This document shows, one piece after another, positions 47,213-57,300 of a stretch of 64,000 nucleotides of DNA. Location: assembly GCF_016901015.1 (NCBI RefSeq), contig NZ_JAFEUP010000002.1, forward strand, positions 620,001-684,000, read 5' to 3'. Within the stretch, counting starts at the first letter, position 1; each line of letters starts with the position of its first letter. Origin of the DNA: Zestomonas insulae. Lineage in GTDB: Bacteria > Pseudomonadota > Gammaproteobacteria > Pseudomonadales > Pseudomonadaceae. The position numbers were made by a program, and so were the translations under genes. The notes under the pieces are model-generated. The model was given only the letters and a program-made list of their open reading frames with translations, made no database searches and was not told where the DNA came from.

Positions 47213-48814
47213 TCATTCGCTCATCTGCGCATCGGGATTCCACGCTGAAAGCACCAGGCGCAGCTGGCCGGTGATGCCCGGGCGAGTGCCGCTGGAGAAG
47301 GGAATCCGCACCACCTGCTTGCCGTTGCGCAGGGCCTGCGGGTCGAGCGGTTCGCTGGCCGGGCTGACCCCCTGGTCCTGCCAGGCGTAGCGAATCTGCC
47401 AGTCCTGGCCGTTCTGCGCGGGCACCACGTCGAGCACCACGGCGTTGCGGAACAGGTAGCTGCCCTCGAAGTGCTGGTTGACCCACAACCGCCGCTCGAT
47501 CTCGTAGTCGGGCACCCGCACGTTCAGGGTCAGGTTGCAGGCCAGCGACGGCCGCCGCGGATTGACCCGCGCACGCCGCGCCAGCACCAGGGTCGACAGG
47601 TACAGCGAGCCGTTTTTCTTCGGCGCACTCTTCCACTCCTTGTGCGCCAGGCACGCCACCGAATCCTCTTCGCTGGTGCGCCGGCTGAGAAACCACAGCT
47701 TGCCGCGCGGCGCGGCCAGTAGCTCGATCTGGTACAGGGCATTGATCGCCTGGCCGCCCTGTTCGGCTTGCTGCAGTTCGGCGGGCAGGGCGATGTCATC
47801 GATGTCCAGCCAGATGTCGATACGCAGGTCGCCGAACAGAAAACGCACCAGGTTCTGGTAGCCCTCTTCACTGTTGACGATGCCGAAGAAGCCGGAATGC
47901 GCGCGGTAGGTGAAGGCCTTGGCGCAGGGGGCGCACAGCTTGCCCTGGGTGTTGAGGCCGTTCAGCGTGGCGTTCTCGATGCGCACCAGGCCGTCGCTGC
48001 CGTGACCGGCGAAAGTGCGCGACAGGCCGAGGGCGACTTCGTAATCCAGCCGGTTGGTGCCGACCATGCAGAACACCCGCTCGCTGGGGAAACGGCTCTC
48101 CGGCAGCCAGTCGACCCGGCCGGTGGCCTTGTACACCTCGGCGAGGTCGAGAAACTTCGCCAGGCTGTCGCGGTTGAAGTTGTTGATGTCGTAGAGGCTC
48201 AGCCAGCTCGGCGTGTTGGCGCCGAGCAGTTCGATGCCGTTGTGTGGGGTGGCATAGGTGAAGAACTTGTCGACCAGCTTGGCCGCGCCTTTCTTGTCCA
48301 GCTTGGCGTTCTGCAGCAGGCCGCGACAGACCAGGCCACCCATCGAGTGGGCGACCAGGTAGCAGCGGAAATCGGCCGCTGCGATGCCGTTGGCCGGATT
48401 GCCGCAGACCAGCTCGCGCACCTTGAGGATCAGCTCGCCGAGCTTGCTGGCGAAGGTCTCGATGCTCGGCACCGAGCCGACGCCGAGCAATCGTGAAGCC
48501 TCGTCGTAGTAGCGGTAGATGATGATCGAGCGACTGGCCAGCGGCGGCGCCTCGTCGGCCCATTCCGGGTCGAGGATGTCGTGGCCGTTCTCGTAGACGT
48601 CGCGATAGCCGAAGTCCGAAGCCAGACGCACCACTGGCGACTCGAAGATGAACTTGCGCGGTTGCCGATCCTTCTCGGCGACGGCGCGGTACACGGTGGA
48701 GCCGAGGTTGAAGCCGCAGAACGGGTCGGCGCTGGTCTGATCGATCTCGCTGGGCGTCATGGCGTAGCCGCGCACGTAGATGATCGGGTGGAAGGGGGCG
48801 TGTCTGCTGGTCAT
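47213..48814 (-). CDS. Alpha/beta-hydrolase, lipase/esterase-like, function unknown
   Basis: 533 residues from ATG 48814 (AGGAG 8 bp upstream). Early strand HPIIYVRGYAM is followed by a nucleophile elbow VAHSMGGLVCRG, the typical Ser lipase box. GHGSDGLV and AHSGFFGIVNSEEGYQ are plausible Asp and His positions of the triad. Residues ~330-533 form an added beta-rich domain without recognised family. No signal peptide or transmembrane segment, so cytoplasmic unless exported by another route. 42 bp separate its stop from the HU gene. Similar in outline to GPI-inositol-deacylase/PGAP1-type hydrolases; substrate unknown. Confidence 0.75.
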   Translation of the reverse strand: MTSRHAPFHPIIYVRGYAMTPSEIDQTSADPFCGFNLGSTVYRAVAEKDRQPRKFIFESPVVRLASDFGYRDVYENGHDILDPEWADEAPPLASRSIIIYRYYDEASRLLGVGSVPSIETFASKLGELILKVRELVCGNPANGIAAADFRCYLVAHSMGGLVCRGLLQNAKLDKKGAAKLVDKFFTYATPHNGIELLGANTPSWLSLYDINNFNRDSLAKFLDLAEVYKATGRVDWLPESRFPSERVFCMVGTNRLDYEVALGLSRTFAGHGSDGLVRIENATLNGLNTQGKLCAPCAKAFTYRAHSGFFGIVNSEEGYQNLVRFLFGDLRIDIWLDIDDIALPAELQQAEQGGQAINALYQIELLAAPRGKLWFLSRRTSEEDSVACLAHKEWKSAPKKNGSLYLSTLVLARRARVNPRRPSLACNLTLNVRVPDYEIERRLWVNQHFEGSYLFRNAVVLDVVPAQNGQDWQIRYAWQDQGVSPASEPLDPQALRNGKQVVRIPFSSGTRPGITGQLRLVLSAWNPDAQMSE

Positions 48815-48945
48815 GCGGGTGCTCCTTGCGCGAGAAGGGCGTGCACCATTTTCGAACTTCGGTACGCGGACGGGTCCTGCTCGGGCAAGGCTAGTCAAGG
48901 CGGCGCGCTGCCGCCGTATGCGCGTGCAGGGTGTCGGGCTGAGAC

Positions 48946-50298
48946 CTAGCGCTCGCGCAACGCCTCCCAGCGCGCCTTCAGCACTGGCTTGAGCAGGTAG
49001 TCGAGCACGCTCTTCTCGCCGGTGATGATCCCCACGTTGGCGACCATGCCGGGGATGATCAGCAGCGGGTGCTCGTCGGTGCCGAGGTGGCTTTTGTCGG
49101 TGCGCACCTGGATCAGGTAGTAGCTGTTGCCCTTGTCGTCGGTCACGGTGTCGGCGCCGATCAGCTCCAGCTTGGCCTTCAGCCCGCCGTAGATGGTGTA
49201 GTCATAGGCGGTGAACTTCACCGTGGCGCTCTGCCCGGGATGCAGGAAGGCGACGTCCTGCGGGCGCACGCGGGCCTCGATCAGCAGGTTGTCCTCCAGC
49301 GGGACGATTTCCAGCATGTCGCTGCCCGGCTGCACCACGCCGCCGATGGTGTTGACCTTGAGCTGCTTGATCACCCCGCGCACCGGCGAGACCACGGTGG
49401 TGCGGCTGACCCGGTCCTCGATGGCGACGCTGGTGGCGGTGATCTTCTGCAACTCGGTGCGCGTTTCGTTGAGCTCCTTGGCAGCATCGGAGCGGAAGCC
49501 CAGGGTGCTTTCCTCGATCTTGCTGCGAATCTCCGCTACCGCCGACTCGGCGCGCGGGATCGCCAGGGTGGTGGCGTCCAGCGAGCCGCGCACTTCCACG
49601 GCGCTGCGCCGCAGACGGATGATCTCCACCTCGGAGATCGCACCAGTGCCCACCAGCGGGCTGGACATGTTCAGCTCCTGCTGCAGCAGGCCGAGGCTGG
49701 AGCGGTACTGCTGGGCCTTGGACTTGAACTCGGCGAGTTCCTGGGTCTTCTGCCGCAGCTGTTCGTTGAGCGTGCGCTGCTCGCTTTCCAGGCGGCGCTG
49801 GCGCGAGTCGTACAACGAGGTTTCGTCGGCGGCCAGTTGCGGCGCATCGCGCTCGATTTCCGTCGGCATCTGCAGCGGCCGGCCCTCGGCTTCGGCGCTG
49901 AGGCGCTCGACGCGGGCGATCAGCGCCAGACGGTCGGCTTCGGTCTCGCCCTTGTTGGACTGGAAGCGGGTGTCGTCGAGGCGCATCAGCCGGGCGCCCT
50001 TGTCGACCACCTGGCCTTCGCGGACGAAGATTTCGGTGACGATGCCGCCTTCGAGGTTCTGGATCACCTGCACCTTGCTCGACGGAATCGCCTTACCTTC
50101 GCCGGTGGTGACTTCCTCGAGCACCGCGAACTTGGCCCACAGCAGCGCCACCAGCAGCACCGCGGCGATCACCCAGACGGTGATGCGGGTCAGCCGAGGC
50201 GTGTCTTCGAGCATCGCGCCGTCGACTTCCGGCATGAACTCGGTGTCCTGGCGGTTCTGGCGCATCTGGCTGAAATAGTCGCTCATCGAAACGGACAT
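48946..50298 (-). CDS. lapC: LapC, type I secretion membrane fusion protein
   Basis: 450 residues, HlyD family. A single transmembrane helix (~38-58, WVIAAVLLVALLW) is followed by a lipoyl/barrel-sandwich half-motif (VQNLEGGIVTEIFVREGQVV), long coiled-coil hairpin (~115-290) and C-terminal beta domain (GMVANVGIITGEKSVLDYLL). It bridges the LapB ABC protein and LapE. GGAG supports the start at 50298. It follows lapB after 12 bp, so they are co-transcribed. Confidence 0.92.
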   Translation of the reverse strand: MSVSMSDYFSQMRQNRQDTEFMPEVDGAMLEDTPRLTRITVWVIAAVLLVALLWAKFAVLEEVTTGEGKAIPSSKVQVIQNLEGGIVTEIFVREGQVVDKGARLMRLDDTRFQSNKGETEADRLALIARVERLSAEAEGRPLQMPTEIERDAPQLAADETSLYDSRQRRLESEQRTLNEQLRQKTQELAEFKSKAQQYRSSLGLLQQELNMSSPLVGTGAISEVEIIRLRRSAVEVRGSLDATTLAIPRAESAVAEIRSKIEESTLGFRSDAAKELNETRTELQKITATSVAIEDRVSRTTVVSPVRGVIKQLKVNTIGGVVQPGSDMLEIVPLEDNLLIEARVRPQDVAFLHPGQSATVKFTAYDYTIYGGLKAKLELIGADTVTDDKGNSYYLIQVRTDKSHLGTDEHPLLIIPGMVANVGIITGEKSVLDYLLKPVLKARWEALRER

Positions 50299-50310
50299 GA
50301 CGGGTACTCC

Positions 50311-52467
50311 TCAGGGCGCCACGGGGCGGATGTGCCCCTTGCGCAGCGCTTCCAGCACATCCTCTTTCGGGCCGTCGGCAATCACTTGGCCGTTGTCCAG
50401 CACCAGCAGGCGATCGACCAGGGCGAGCATCGAGGCGCGGTGGGTGATCAGCAGCAGCGTCTTGCCTAGGGTCCAGTCCTGCAGGCGCACGCGCAGCGCT
50501 TCCTCGCTGCTGGAATCCATCGCGCTGGTCGGTTCGTCGAGCAGCAGGATCGGCGGGTCGAGCAGCAGCGCGCGGGCCAGCAGCACGGCCTGGCGCTGGC
50601 CGCCGGAGAGCAGCTGGCCGCGCTCGCCGAGCGGCCGGTTGAAGCCTTGCGGGTGTTGCCGGGCCAGCGCGCTGGCGCCGGTCAGCTCGGCGACTTCGAG
50701 CATCCGCGCATCGTTGATGTAGCGCGCGCCGAGGGTCAGGTTGTCGCGCAGGCTGCCAGCCAGCAGCGGCAGGTCGTGGGCGACGTAGCCGATCTGGCTG
50801 CGCAGGTCGGCGACATCGATCTGCCGCAGGTCGAGGTTGTCGAGCAGCACCTGGCCTTCGTCCGGGGCGTAGAAACCCATCAGCAGGCGGGCGAGGGTGC
50901 TCTTGCCCGAGCCGCTGCGGCCGACGATGCCGATTCGTTCGCCGGCGTGCAGGCGCAGGCTGACGTTGTTTAGCGCCGGCGCGGCCTGGCCGGGGTAGTG
51001 GAAGGTCACCTGGGTGAGGTTCAGGTCGCCCTGCAGGCGGGTGCGTTCCAGCGGCCGCTGGCGCGATTCGCGCTCCTGCGGCAGGGCCATCAGCGAGTCG
51101 GTGCTCTTCATGGTGAGCTGCGCCTGCTGGTAGCGGGTGATCAGCCCGGCGATCTGCCCGAGCGGGGCGAGCACGCGGCTGCCGAGCATGTAGCAGGCGA
51201 CCAGCGCGCCGACGCTCAGCGCGCCGTCGAAGATCGCGTAGACCCCGGCGACCAGCGTGGCCATGCCGGCGAACTGCTGGATGAACAGCGTGCCGTTGGT
51301 GGCCAGCGCGGAGAGAAAACGCGCGTGGTTGTCGAGGCGAGTCAGCGCGCCGTGGGTGCTTTCCCACTGGTGCTGGCGTTCGCTTTCCGCGCCGCAGGCC
51401 TTGAGGGTTTCCAGGCCGCCGAGGGTTTCGATCAGCAGCGCCTGGCGTTCTGCGCCGAGCGCCAGGCTCTTCTCCACGGTGTCGCGCAGCTGGGTCTGGA
51501 TGATCGCGGCGAAGATCACCGTGAGCGGGAAGGCGAGCAGCGGAATCGCCACCATCCAGCCGCCGAGCAGACCGATCACGCCGATCATCAGCAGCGAGAA
51601 CGGCAGGTCGATGAAGCTGGTCAGGGTCACGGCGGTGAGGAATTCGCGCAGCCCCTGGAAGTCGTGGATGCTTTGCGCGAAGCCGCCGACGCTGGCCGGC
51701 CGCGCCTTCATGGCCATGCCGGTGATGCGCTCGAACAGCGTGGCGGAGAGCACCACGTCGGTCTTCTTGCCGGCCACGTCGAGCAGGTGGGCGCGCAGCA
51801 CGCGCAGGGTCAGCTCGAACAGGGTGGCGAGCAGCAGGCCGACGGCGAGCACCCACAGCGTCGAGGTCGCCTGGTTGGGCACCACGCGGTCGTAGGTCTG
51901 CATGACGAACAGCGGCAGCAGCAGGCCGAGCAGGTTGATCAGCAGACTGGCCAGGAGCGCGTCGGTGTACAGCCAGCGCGACAGCTTCAGGGTGTCGCGG
52001 AACCAGGCTTCCACGCGCGGCAGCAGCGGGGTGCGCAGGTCTTCCAGCTCATGACGGGGGCGGGCGAACAGCGCCTGGCCGCTGTACTCGGCGGCCAGCT
52101 GGTCGCGTGTCACCCATTGTTCGCCGCCTTCCGCCTCGCAGGGCAGGATCAGCGCGCGGCCGTCGTCGCTCCAGCGGCGCAGCACCGCGCTGCGGCCGTT
52201 GCGCAGCAGCAGCAACACCGGCAGGTTGAGCGCAGAAATCGCGGTCAGCTCGCGGCGCAGCAGGCGCGCCTGCAGGCCGGCCCGCGCGGCGGCGCGGGGC
52301 AGCAACTCGGCGCTCAGGCGTTGCTGTGGCAGCGGCAGACCGGCGCTCAGGCTGCTGCGACTGGCGACGCAGCCGTGCAGGCGGCAGAGGATCAGCAGGC
52401 CGTCCAGCAGCGGGTCGTCGTGGCTCAAACGGGGGTCGTTGGCACCGGCCAGTTCCATGCTTGTCAC
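50311..52467 (-). CDS. lapB: LapB, type I secretion ABC transporter
   Basis: 718 residues from GTG 52467, chosen for GGGAG 8 bp upstream; an ATG three codons later lacks a site. N-terminal degenerate C39-peptidase-like domain (~15-150; no Cys protease motif seen), ABC transmembrane domain (~165-460) and nucleotide-binding domain with Walker A GRSGSGKST (~515), signature LSGGQRQAV and Walker B ILLLDEPTSAMD (~645). Powers export of LapA. Confidence 0.92.
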   Translation of the reverse strand: MTSMELAGANDPRLSHDDPLLDGLLILCRLHGCVASRSSLSAGLPLPQQRLSAELLPRAAARAGLQARLLRRELTAISALNLPVLLLLRNGRSAVLRRWSDDGRALILPCEAEGGEQWVTRDQLAAEYSGQALFARPRHELEDLRTPLLPRVEAWFRDTLKLSRWLYTDALLASLLINLLGLLLPLFVMQTYDRVVPNQATSTLWVLAVGLLLATLFELTLRVLRAHLLDVAGKKTDVVLSATLFERITGMAMKARPASVGGFAQSIHDFQGLREFLTAVTLTSFIDLPFSLLMIGVIGLLGGWMVAIPLLAFPLTVIFAAIIQTQLRDTVEKSLALGAERQALLIETLGGLETLKACGAESERQHQWESTHGALTRLDNHARFLSALATNGTLFIQQFAGMATLVAGVYAIFDGALSVGALVACYMLGSRVLAPLGQIAGLITRYQQAQLTMKSTDSLMALPQERESRQRPLERTRLQGDLNLTQVTFHYPGQAAPALNNVSLRLHAGERIGIVGRSGSGKSTLARLLMGFYAPDEGQVLLDNLDLRQIDVADLRSQIGYVAHDLPLLAGSLRDNLTLGARYINDARMLEVAELTGASALARQHPQGFNRPLGERGQLLSGGQRQAVLLARALLLDPPILLLDEPTSAMDSSSEEALRVRLQDWTLGKTLLLITHRASMLALVDRLLVLDNGQVIADGPKEDVLEALRKGHIRPVAP

Positions 52468-52516
52468 TTCGCGTACTCCCGGCCTGCAAGGCCCGCCAGC
52501 GGCGGGCCGGCTGGGC

Positions 52517-53872
52517 CTACTTCATTTCCGGCAGGCGGGCCTGGTTCTTCACTTCGGTCAAGGCGGTAGCCTCGGCCGGCAGGACCGTGCCCTGTTTGCG
52601 CAGCAGATCGCCGGTGGCCGCCTGCAGGCGGTACATGGAGAACTCTTCGAGATAGCGCACTTCGACGTAGCGGCGGTTGGCGGTGAACAGTTCGTTCTCG
52701 CTGTCCAGCAGGTCGAGCAAGGTGCGCTGGCCGAGACCGAACTGCTGCTGATAGGCCTCGCGCACCCGGGAGGTGAAGTCCGCGTACTCGCGCGCCTTGG
52801 GCGTCTGCTTGCGGGCGTTGTCCATGGCGTTCCAGGCCAGCATCACGTTCTCGTTGATCTCACGCAGGGCGTTGTTGCGGATGTCCATCGCCTGGTTGAT
52901 CTGGTGCGCCGAGGACTCCAGCCGCGCCTTGTCGCGCATGCCGTTGAACAGGTTGTAGTTGACCGCCAGACCGGCGCGCCAACCGGTGTCGTGGCCTTCC
53001 TCGCCGCCCACGTCGTCGTTGGCGTGGGTCGACAGTTCGGCGTCGAGGCGCGGATAGAACGGCGACTTGGCGACTTCGTACTGCTTCTCGGCGGCATACA
53101 CGTCGGCCTGTGCCGATTTCAGCAGCGGGTTGTTGTCGATCACCGATTGCCGGGCGCCGATCAGGTCGGCGGGGATTTCGCCCTTGATGGTGCCGGGGGT
53201 GACCAGTTCATCGGGCATGCGCCCGACCACGCTGTAGAAGCTGGCCTCGGCATCGGCGAGGTTGACCTCTTCGGTGTACAGGTTGTTCTGCGCCAGGGCC
53301 AGACGCGCATCGGACTGGTCGAGGTCCGCCGCACTGCCCACGCCGCGATCCTTGCGCAGGCCGATCTGGTCGCCGATGCGGGTGTGCGCCTGCAGGTTGT
53401 TCTTGGCCAGCGCCACCATCTCGCGGCGCTTCAGCACATCGAGGTAGACCTCCACGGTGCGCAGCGCCAGCGTCTCCGAGGTGCCTTGGATGTAGTAGGC
53501 GCGCGAGTTGGCCACCTGCTCGGTGCGGCCCACTTCGTTGGGGGTGTTGAAACCGTCGAACAGCATCTGCCGCAGGCGCAGCTGCGAGTCGGTGTAGTTC
53601 AGGGTTTCCTTGTGGTGATTGCCTTGCGCCCGGGTATCCGGGTTGTCGCTGCGTTCACGACCGTAGCCGGCCAGCACATCGACGGTTGGCAGGTAACCAC
53701 CCCTGGCGAACTTGATGTCTTCATCGGCGGACAGACGGTTGTTCACGCTGGCGCTGATCTGGGGGTGATTGTCGACGGTGCTTTGAATCGCTTCGGCAAG
53801 AGTCATCGCTTGTGTAGAAGCGCAGGCCAACGTCAGCAGCACTCCGCTGCATAGGGGGGTCAAGGCGCGCAT
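52517..53872 (-). CDS. lapE: LapE, TolC-like outer membrane channel
   Basis: 451 residues. Signal peptide to about STQA-MT, then two OEP repeats of the TolC family (TLAEAIQSTVDNHP at the start of the first; YEVAKSPFYPRLDAELSTHA opening the second) with long helices. Forms the outer-membrane tunnel of the LapEBC type I secretion system. First gene of the leftward operon, divergent from lapA. GGAG supports the start. Confidence 0.92.
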   Translation of the reverse strand: MRALTPLCSGVLLTLACASTQAMTLAEAIQSTVDNHPQISASVNNRLSADEDIKFARGGYLPTVDVLAGYGRERSDNPDTRAQGNHHKETLNYTDSQLRLRQMLFDGFNTPNEVGRTEQVANSRAYYIQGTSETLALRTVEVYLDVLKRREMVALAKNNLQAHTRIGDQIGLRKDRGVGSAADLDQSDARLALAQNNLYTEEVNLADAEASFYSVVGRMPDELVTPGTIKGEIPADLIGARQSVIDNNPLLKSAQADVYAAEKQYEVAKSPFYPRLDAELSTHANDDVGGEEGHDTGWRAGLAVNYNLFNGMRDKARLESSAHQINQAMDIRNNALREINENVMLAWNAMDNARKQTPKAREYADFTSRVREAYQQQFGLGQRTLLDLLDSENELFTANRRYVEVRYLEEFSMYRLQAATGDLLRKQGTVLPAEATALTEVKNQARLPEMK

Positions 53873-54336
53873 GGTACTTCTCCATTCCGTGTTTAATTGC
53901 CCTAGGTTCCTGTCGCCAATTTTTTGGCTTTTATTGGCTGTTGTGTGTTTCGTATTCGTAACATCAGAGATAAGAACAACTTTGGGATCTGGCTAAGAAA
54001 AAATTGTTACTGCGCCTATGACGAAAAAGTCTTATGCCCTTTGTGAGAAGCAGCACATTCTTCAGCGGGAGGGAGCCGCTATTGCGCGATTTCAGGGCGG
54101 TCTCGTGATTCGTACAGGTGGTCGAGCACGAATTTGGAGCGTTAGGGCGGGGATGAATCGAGTGTGATTTCAGGGTTGTAGGTGGCGTGACGGTTTTATG
54201 GCGCGTTACGTTTTTTCTTTACGCAGCACCTGTTTCCACTCCATTGCCTTCTTCCTGGGCCTGCGGTTTTGAAGGGTGAACCGACCTTTTGAAGGTGTGC
54301 CGGCAGAGTTCGGCAGCAGTAGGAGAGGAAGGAGCC
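53873..54336. other. lapE-lapA divergent control region
   Basis: 464 bp, AT-richer than its surroundings near the lapE side (53900-54050). In Pseudomonas this region is the target of c-di-GMP/FleQ control; I could not identify a convincing FleQ or RpoN site. No tandem operator of the autotransporter type is present. lapA has a strong AGGAGAGGAAGGAG leader. Confidence 0.5.
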
Positions 54337-57300
54337 ATGGCTACTTCGATCGGTGTCGTCAGGCAGGTAATCGGCGAGGTCCACGCGGTAGCGAGCGACG
54401 GAACGAACCGGTTGCTCCACCCAGGTGATCGCGTATTCGCAGGCGAGCAATTGGTGACCGGCGCAGCCGGCGCCATCGCCATCGACCTCAGCAATGGCAG
54501 TGAGCTCACGCTGGGGCGCGACAGCAGCCTGGCCCTGACGCCGCAATTGCTCGCCGGCCCGCAGGACGCGACCTTGCCGCCGACCGACGTGGCGCCGGCG
54601 ACGCCGAGCGAGCAGGACCTCACCGACGTCGAGAAGCTGCAGGCGGCCATCGAGGCGGGCGTCGACCCGACCCAGGCGGCCGAGGCGACCGCCGCCGGTC
54701 CGGGGGGCGGCAGTGGTGGTGGTAGCGGGGGCGCTGGGGGTGGTCACTCCTTCGTGCTGCTCAGTGAGATTGGCGGCGCGGTCGATGTGAATATCGGCTT
54801 CCCCACCGAGGGACTGGCCGCTGGGCCGGAGTTCCTGGTGGGGGATGATTTCAATCCTGAACTCTTGCTGGTCAACAACGTGCCGCAGGTCGAGGTGACC
54901 TACGACGCGCCGCAGGCCGGCGGCGACCGGGCCTTCGTCTTCGAGGCCGGGCTCAACCCGGATGGCAGCGATGCGGCGGCCGACAGCGAATTCACCGGCG
55001 GCAGCTTCCGCCTGTTCGATGCGGACGGCCTGAGCGACCTGGTCTCGGTGACCATCAACGGCACCACCGTGGCCATCGCCGAGCTGGCCGGCAGCACCTT
55101 CGCCGGCACCCACGGCACCCTGACGGTGCTCAGCTACAACCCCGCCACCGGCGTGGCGACCTACAGCTACGAGCTGAATGGGCCGAGCACCGACGGGCCG
55201 GGCGCGGAAATCGACGTGTTCACCCTGACGGTGTCCGACACCAACGCCACCTCGTTGCCGGCGCAGATCACCATCGAAATCATCGACGACGTACCCACCG
55301 CGCTGGCCGATACCGCCACCGTGGTCGAAGGCGGCACGGTCGAAGGCAATGTGGTGCTCGGCGATGGCGTCGGCGCGGTGGCCGACCGCTTCGGTGCCGA
55401 TGGTCCGGGCGTCAGCGCGGTGGTCGGCGTGCGCGCCGGCGGCGACGTCGGCACCCCGGCCAGTGGCGGCCTGGGCGGCGCGGGAATCGCCGGCAGCTTC
55501 GGTACCCTGATCCTCAATGCCGACGGCAGTTACAGCTACCACAGCACCGCCGACGGGGCGAACGAAGGCGCGGTGGACGTGTTCACCTACACCATCGTCG
55601 ACGCCGATGGTGACCTGAGCACCACCACGCTGACCATCGACGTCGGCGGCATCACCATCATCGGCGGCGTAGATGCCGAGGCTGATACCAGCGTGCGCGA
55701 AGCGGCGCTGAGCATCGGTTCCGATCCGGACAGCCCCGATGAAGCCGCCAGCGGCACACTGACCGGCAATGGCGGCGTGGGTGGCTACACCTTCAGCCTG
55801 ATCAGCGCCGCTAGCGGCACCTACGGCAACCTGGTGCTCAATGGGGACGGTACCTACACCTACACCCTGACCGGCACGGCCAGTACGCCGACCGGCGACA
55901 ACGGCCAAAATCAGCAGGCGACCGAAACCTTCCAGTTCCTGGTGACCGATGACAACGGCAACACCGGAATCGGCACCCTGACCATCAATATCTTCGACGA
56001 CACGCCCACCGCGCAGGCGGATACCGCGACCGTGGTCGAAGGCGGCACGGTCGAAGGCAACGTGGTGCTCGGCGACGGCTTGGGTTCGGTGGCCGACGGT
56101 TTCGGCGCCGATGGTCCGGGTACCAGCGCGGTGGTCGGCGTGCGCGCCGGCAATGACGTGCTTACCCCGGCCAGCGGTGGCCTGGGCGGCACCGGCATCG
56201 TCGGCAGCTTCGGCACCCTGATCCTCAACGCCGACGGCAGCTACAGCTACCACAGCACCGCCGACAGCGTGAGCGAAGGCGCGGTGGACGTGTTCACCTA
56301 CACCATCGTCGATGCCGATGGTGATCTGAGCACCACCACGCTGACCATCGACGTTGGCGGCATCACGGTGATCGGTGGCGTGGACGCCCAGGCCGACACC
56401 TGCGTCCGCGAGGCGGCGCTGAGCATCGGCACCGATCCGAACAGTCCCGATGAAATTGCCACCGGCACGCTGACCGGCAACGGTGGCGTCGGCCAGTACA
56501 CCTTCACCCTGATCAGCCCGGCTGGCGGTACCTACGGCAACCTGGAGCTGAACGAGGACGGCACTTACACCTACACCCTGACCTCGCCAGCCAGCAGCCC
56601 GACCGGCGACAACGGCCACAACAAGCAGGCGACCGAGACCTTCCAGTTCCTGGTCACCGATGAGAATGGCAATACCGGGATTGGCACCCTGACCATCGAC
56701 ATCGTCGACGACATGCCGCTGGTCGGCCGCAATCCGCAGGTGCGCCTCGACGACGACGCCCTAGACGGCGGCAATCCGGGCGGCACCGGCGACGCCGATC
56801 CGGACACCGTCAACGCGACTGGCACGCTCAACCATGAGTTCGGCGCCGACGGCCCCGGCACCATCGCCTGGACCCCGGGTAGCGCGCCAGCGGGCTTCAG
56901 CTATGTGGTCGACGACGAAGGCGCGCTGCTGATCCAGCAGGGCGGCGCGACGGTCATCCGCGTCACCCTCGACAGCGCCACCGGTGCCTACGAGGTGCAG
57001 CAGGTGGCGGCAGTGCGCCACGCGCCGGGCCTGAACGAAAACGATGTGACCTTCACCCTCAACTACCAGGTCACCGATGGCGACGGCGACACCGCGCTGG
57101 GCCTCGGCAGTCTGGTCATCAGGGTCGACGACGACACCCCGGTGGTGTGTGGCGAGGGCTTCGAGGCGGTGCGCGGCGTGGTCAACGAGGACGCGCTGAA
57201 TTCACCGTACAACGGCAATGACGACGCCGGCCAGCAGTTGCAGGTTGTCGGTGGCGTGGGTGCGCTGCACAGCCTGGTGAGCTTCGGTGCCGATGGTCCG

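Noticed and set aside
52517-53872. LapE as a lipoprotein because of LAC in its signal
   Set aside because: Residues before the Cys (LTLAC) do not fit a lipobox; cleavage after STQA by signal peptidase I is more likely.
54052-54250. RpoN or FleQ sites upstream of lapA
   Set aside because: Expected from other Pseudomonas, but no sequence close enough to a -24/-12 element or FleQ box was found by eye.
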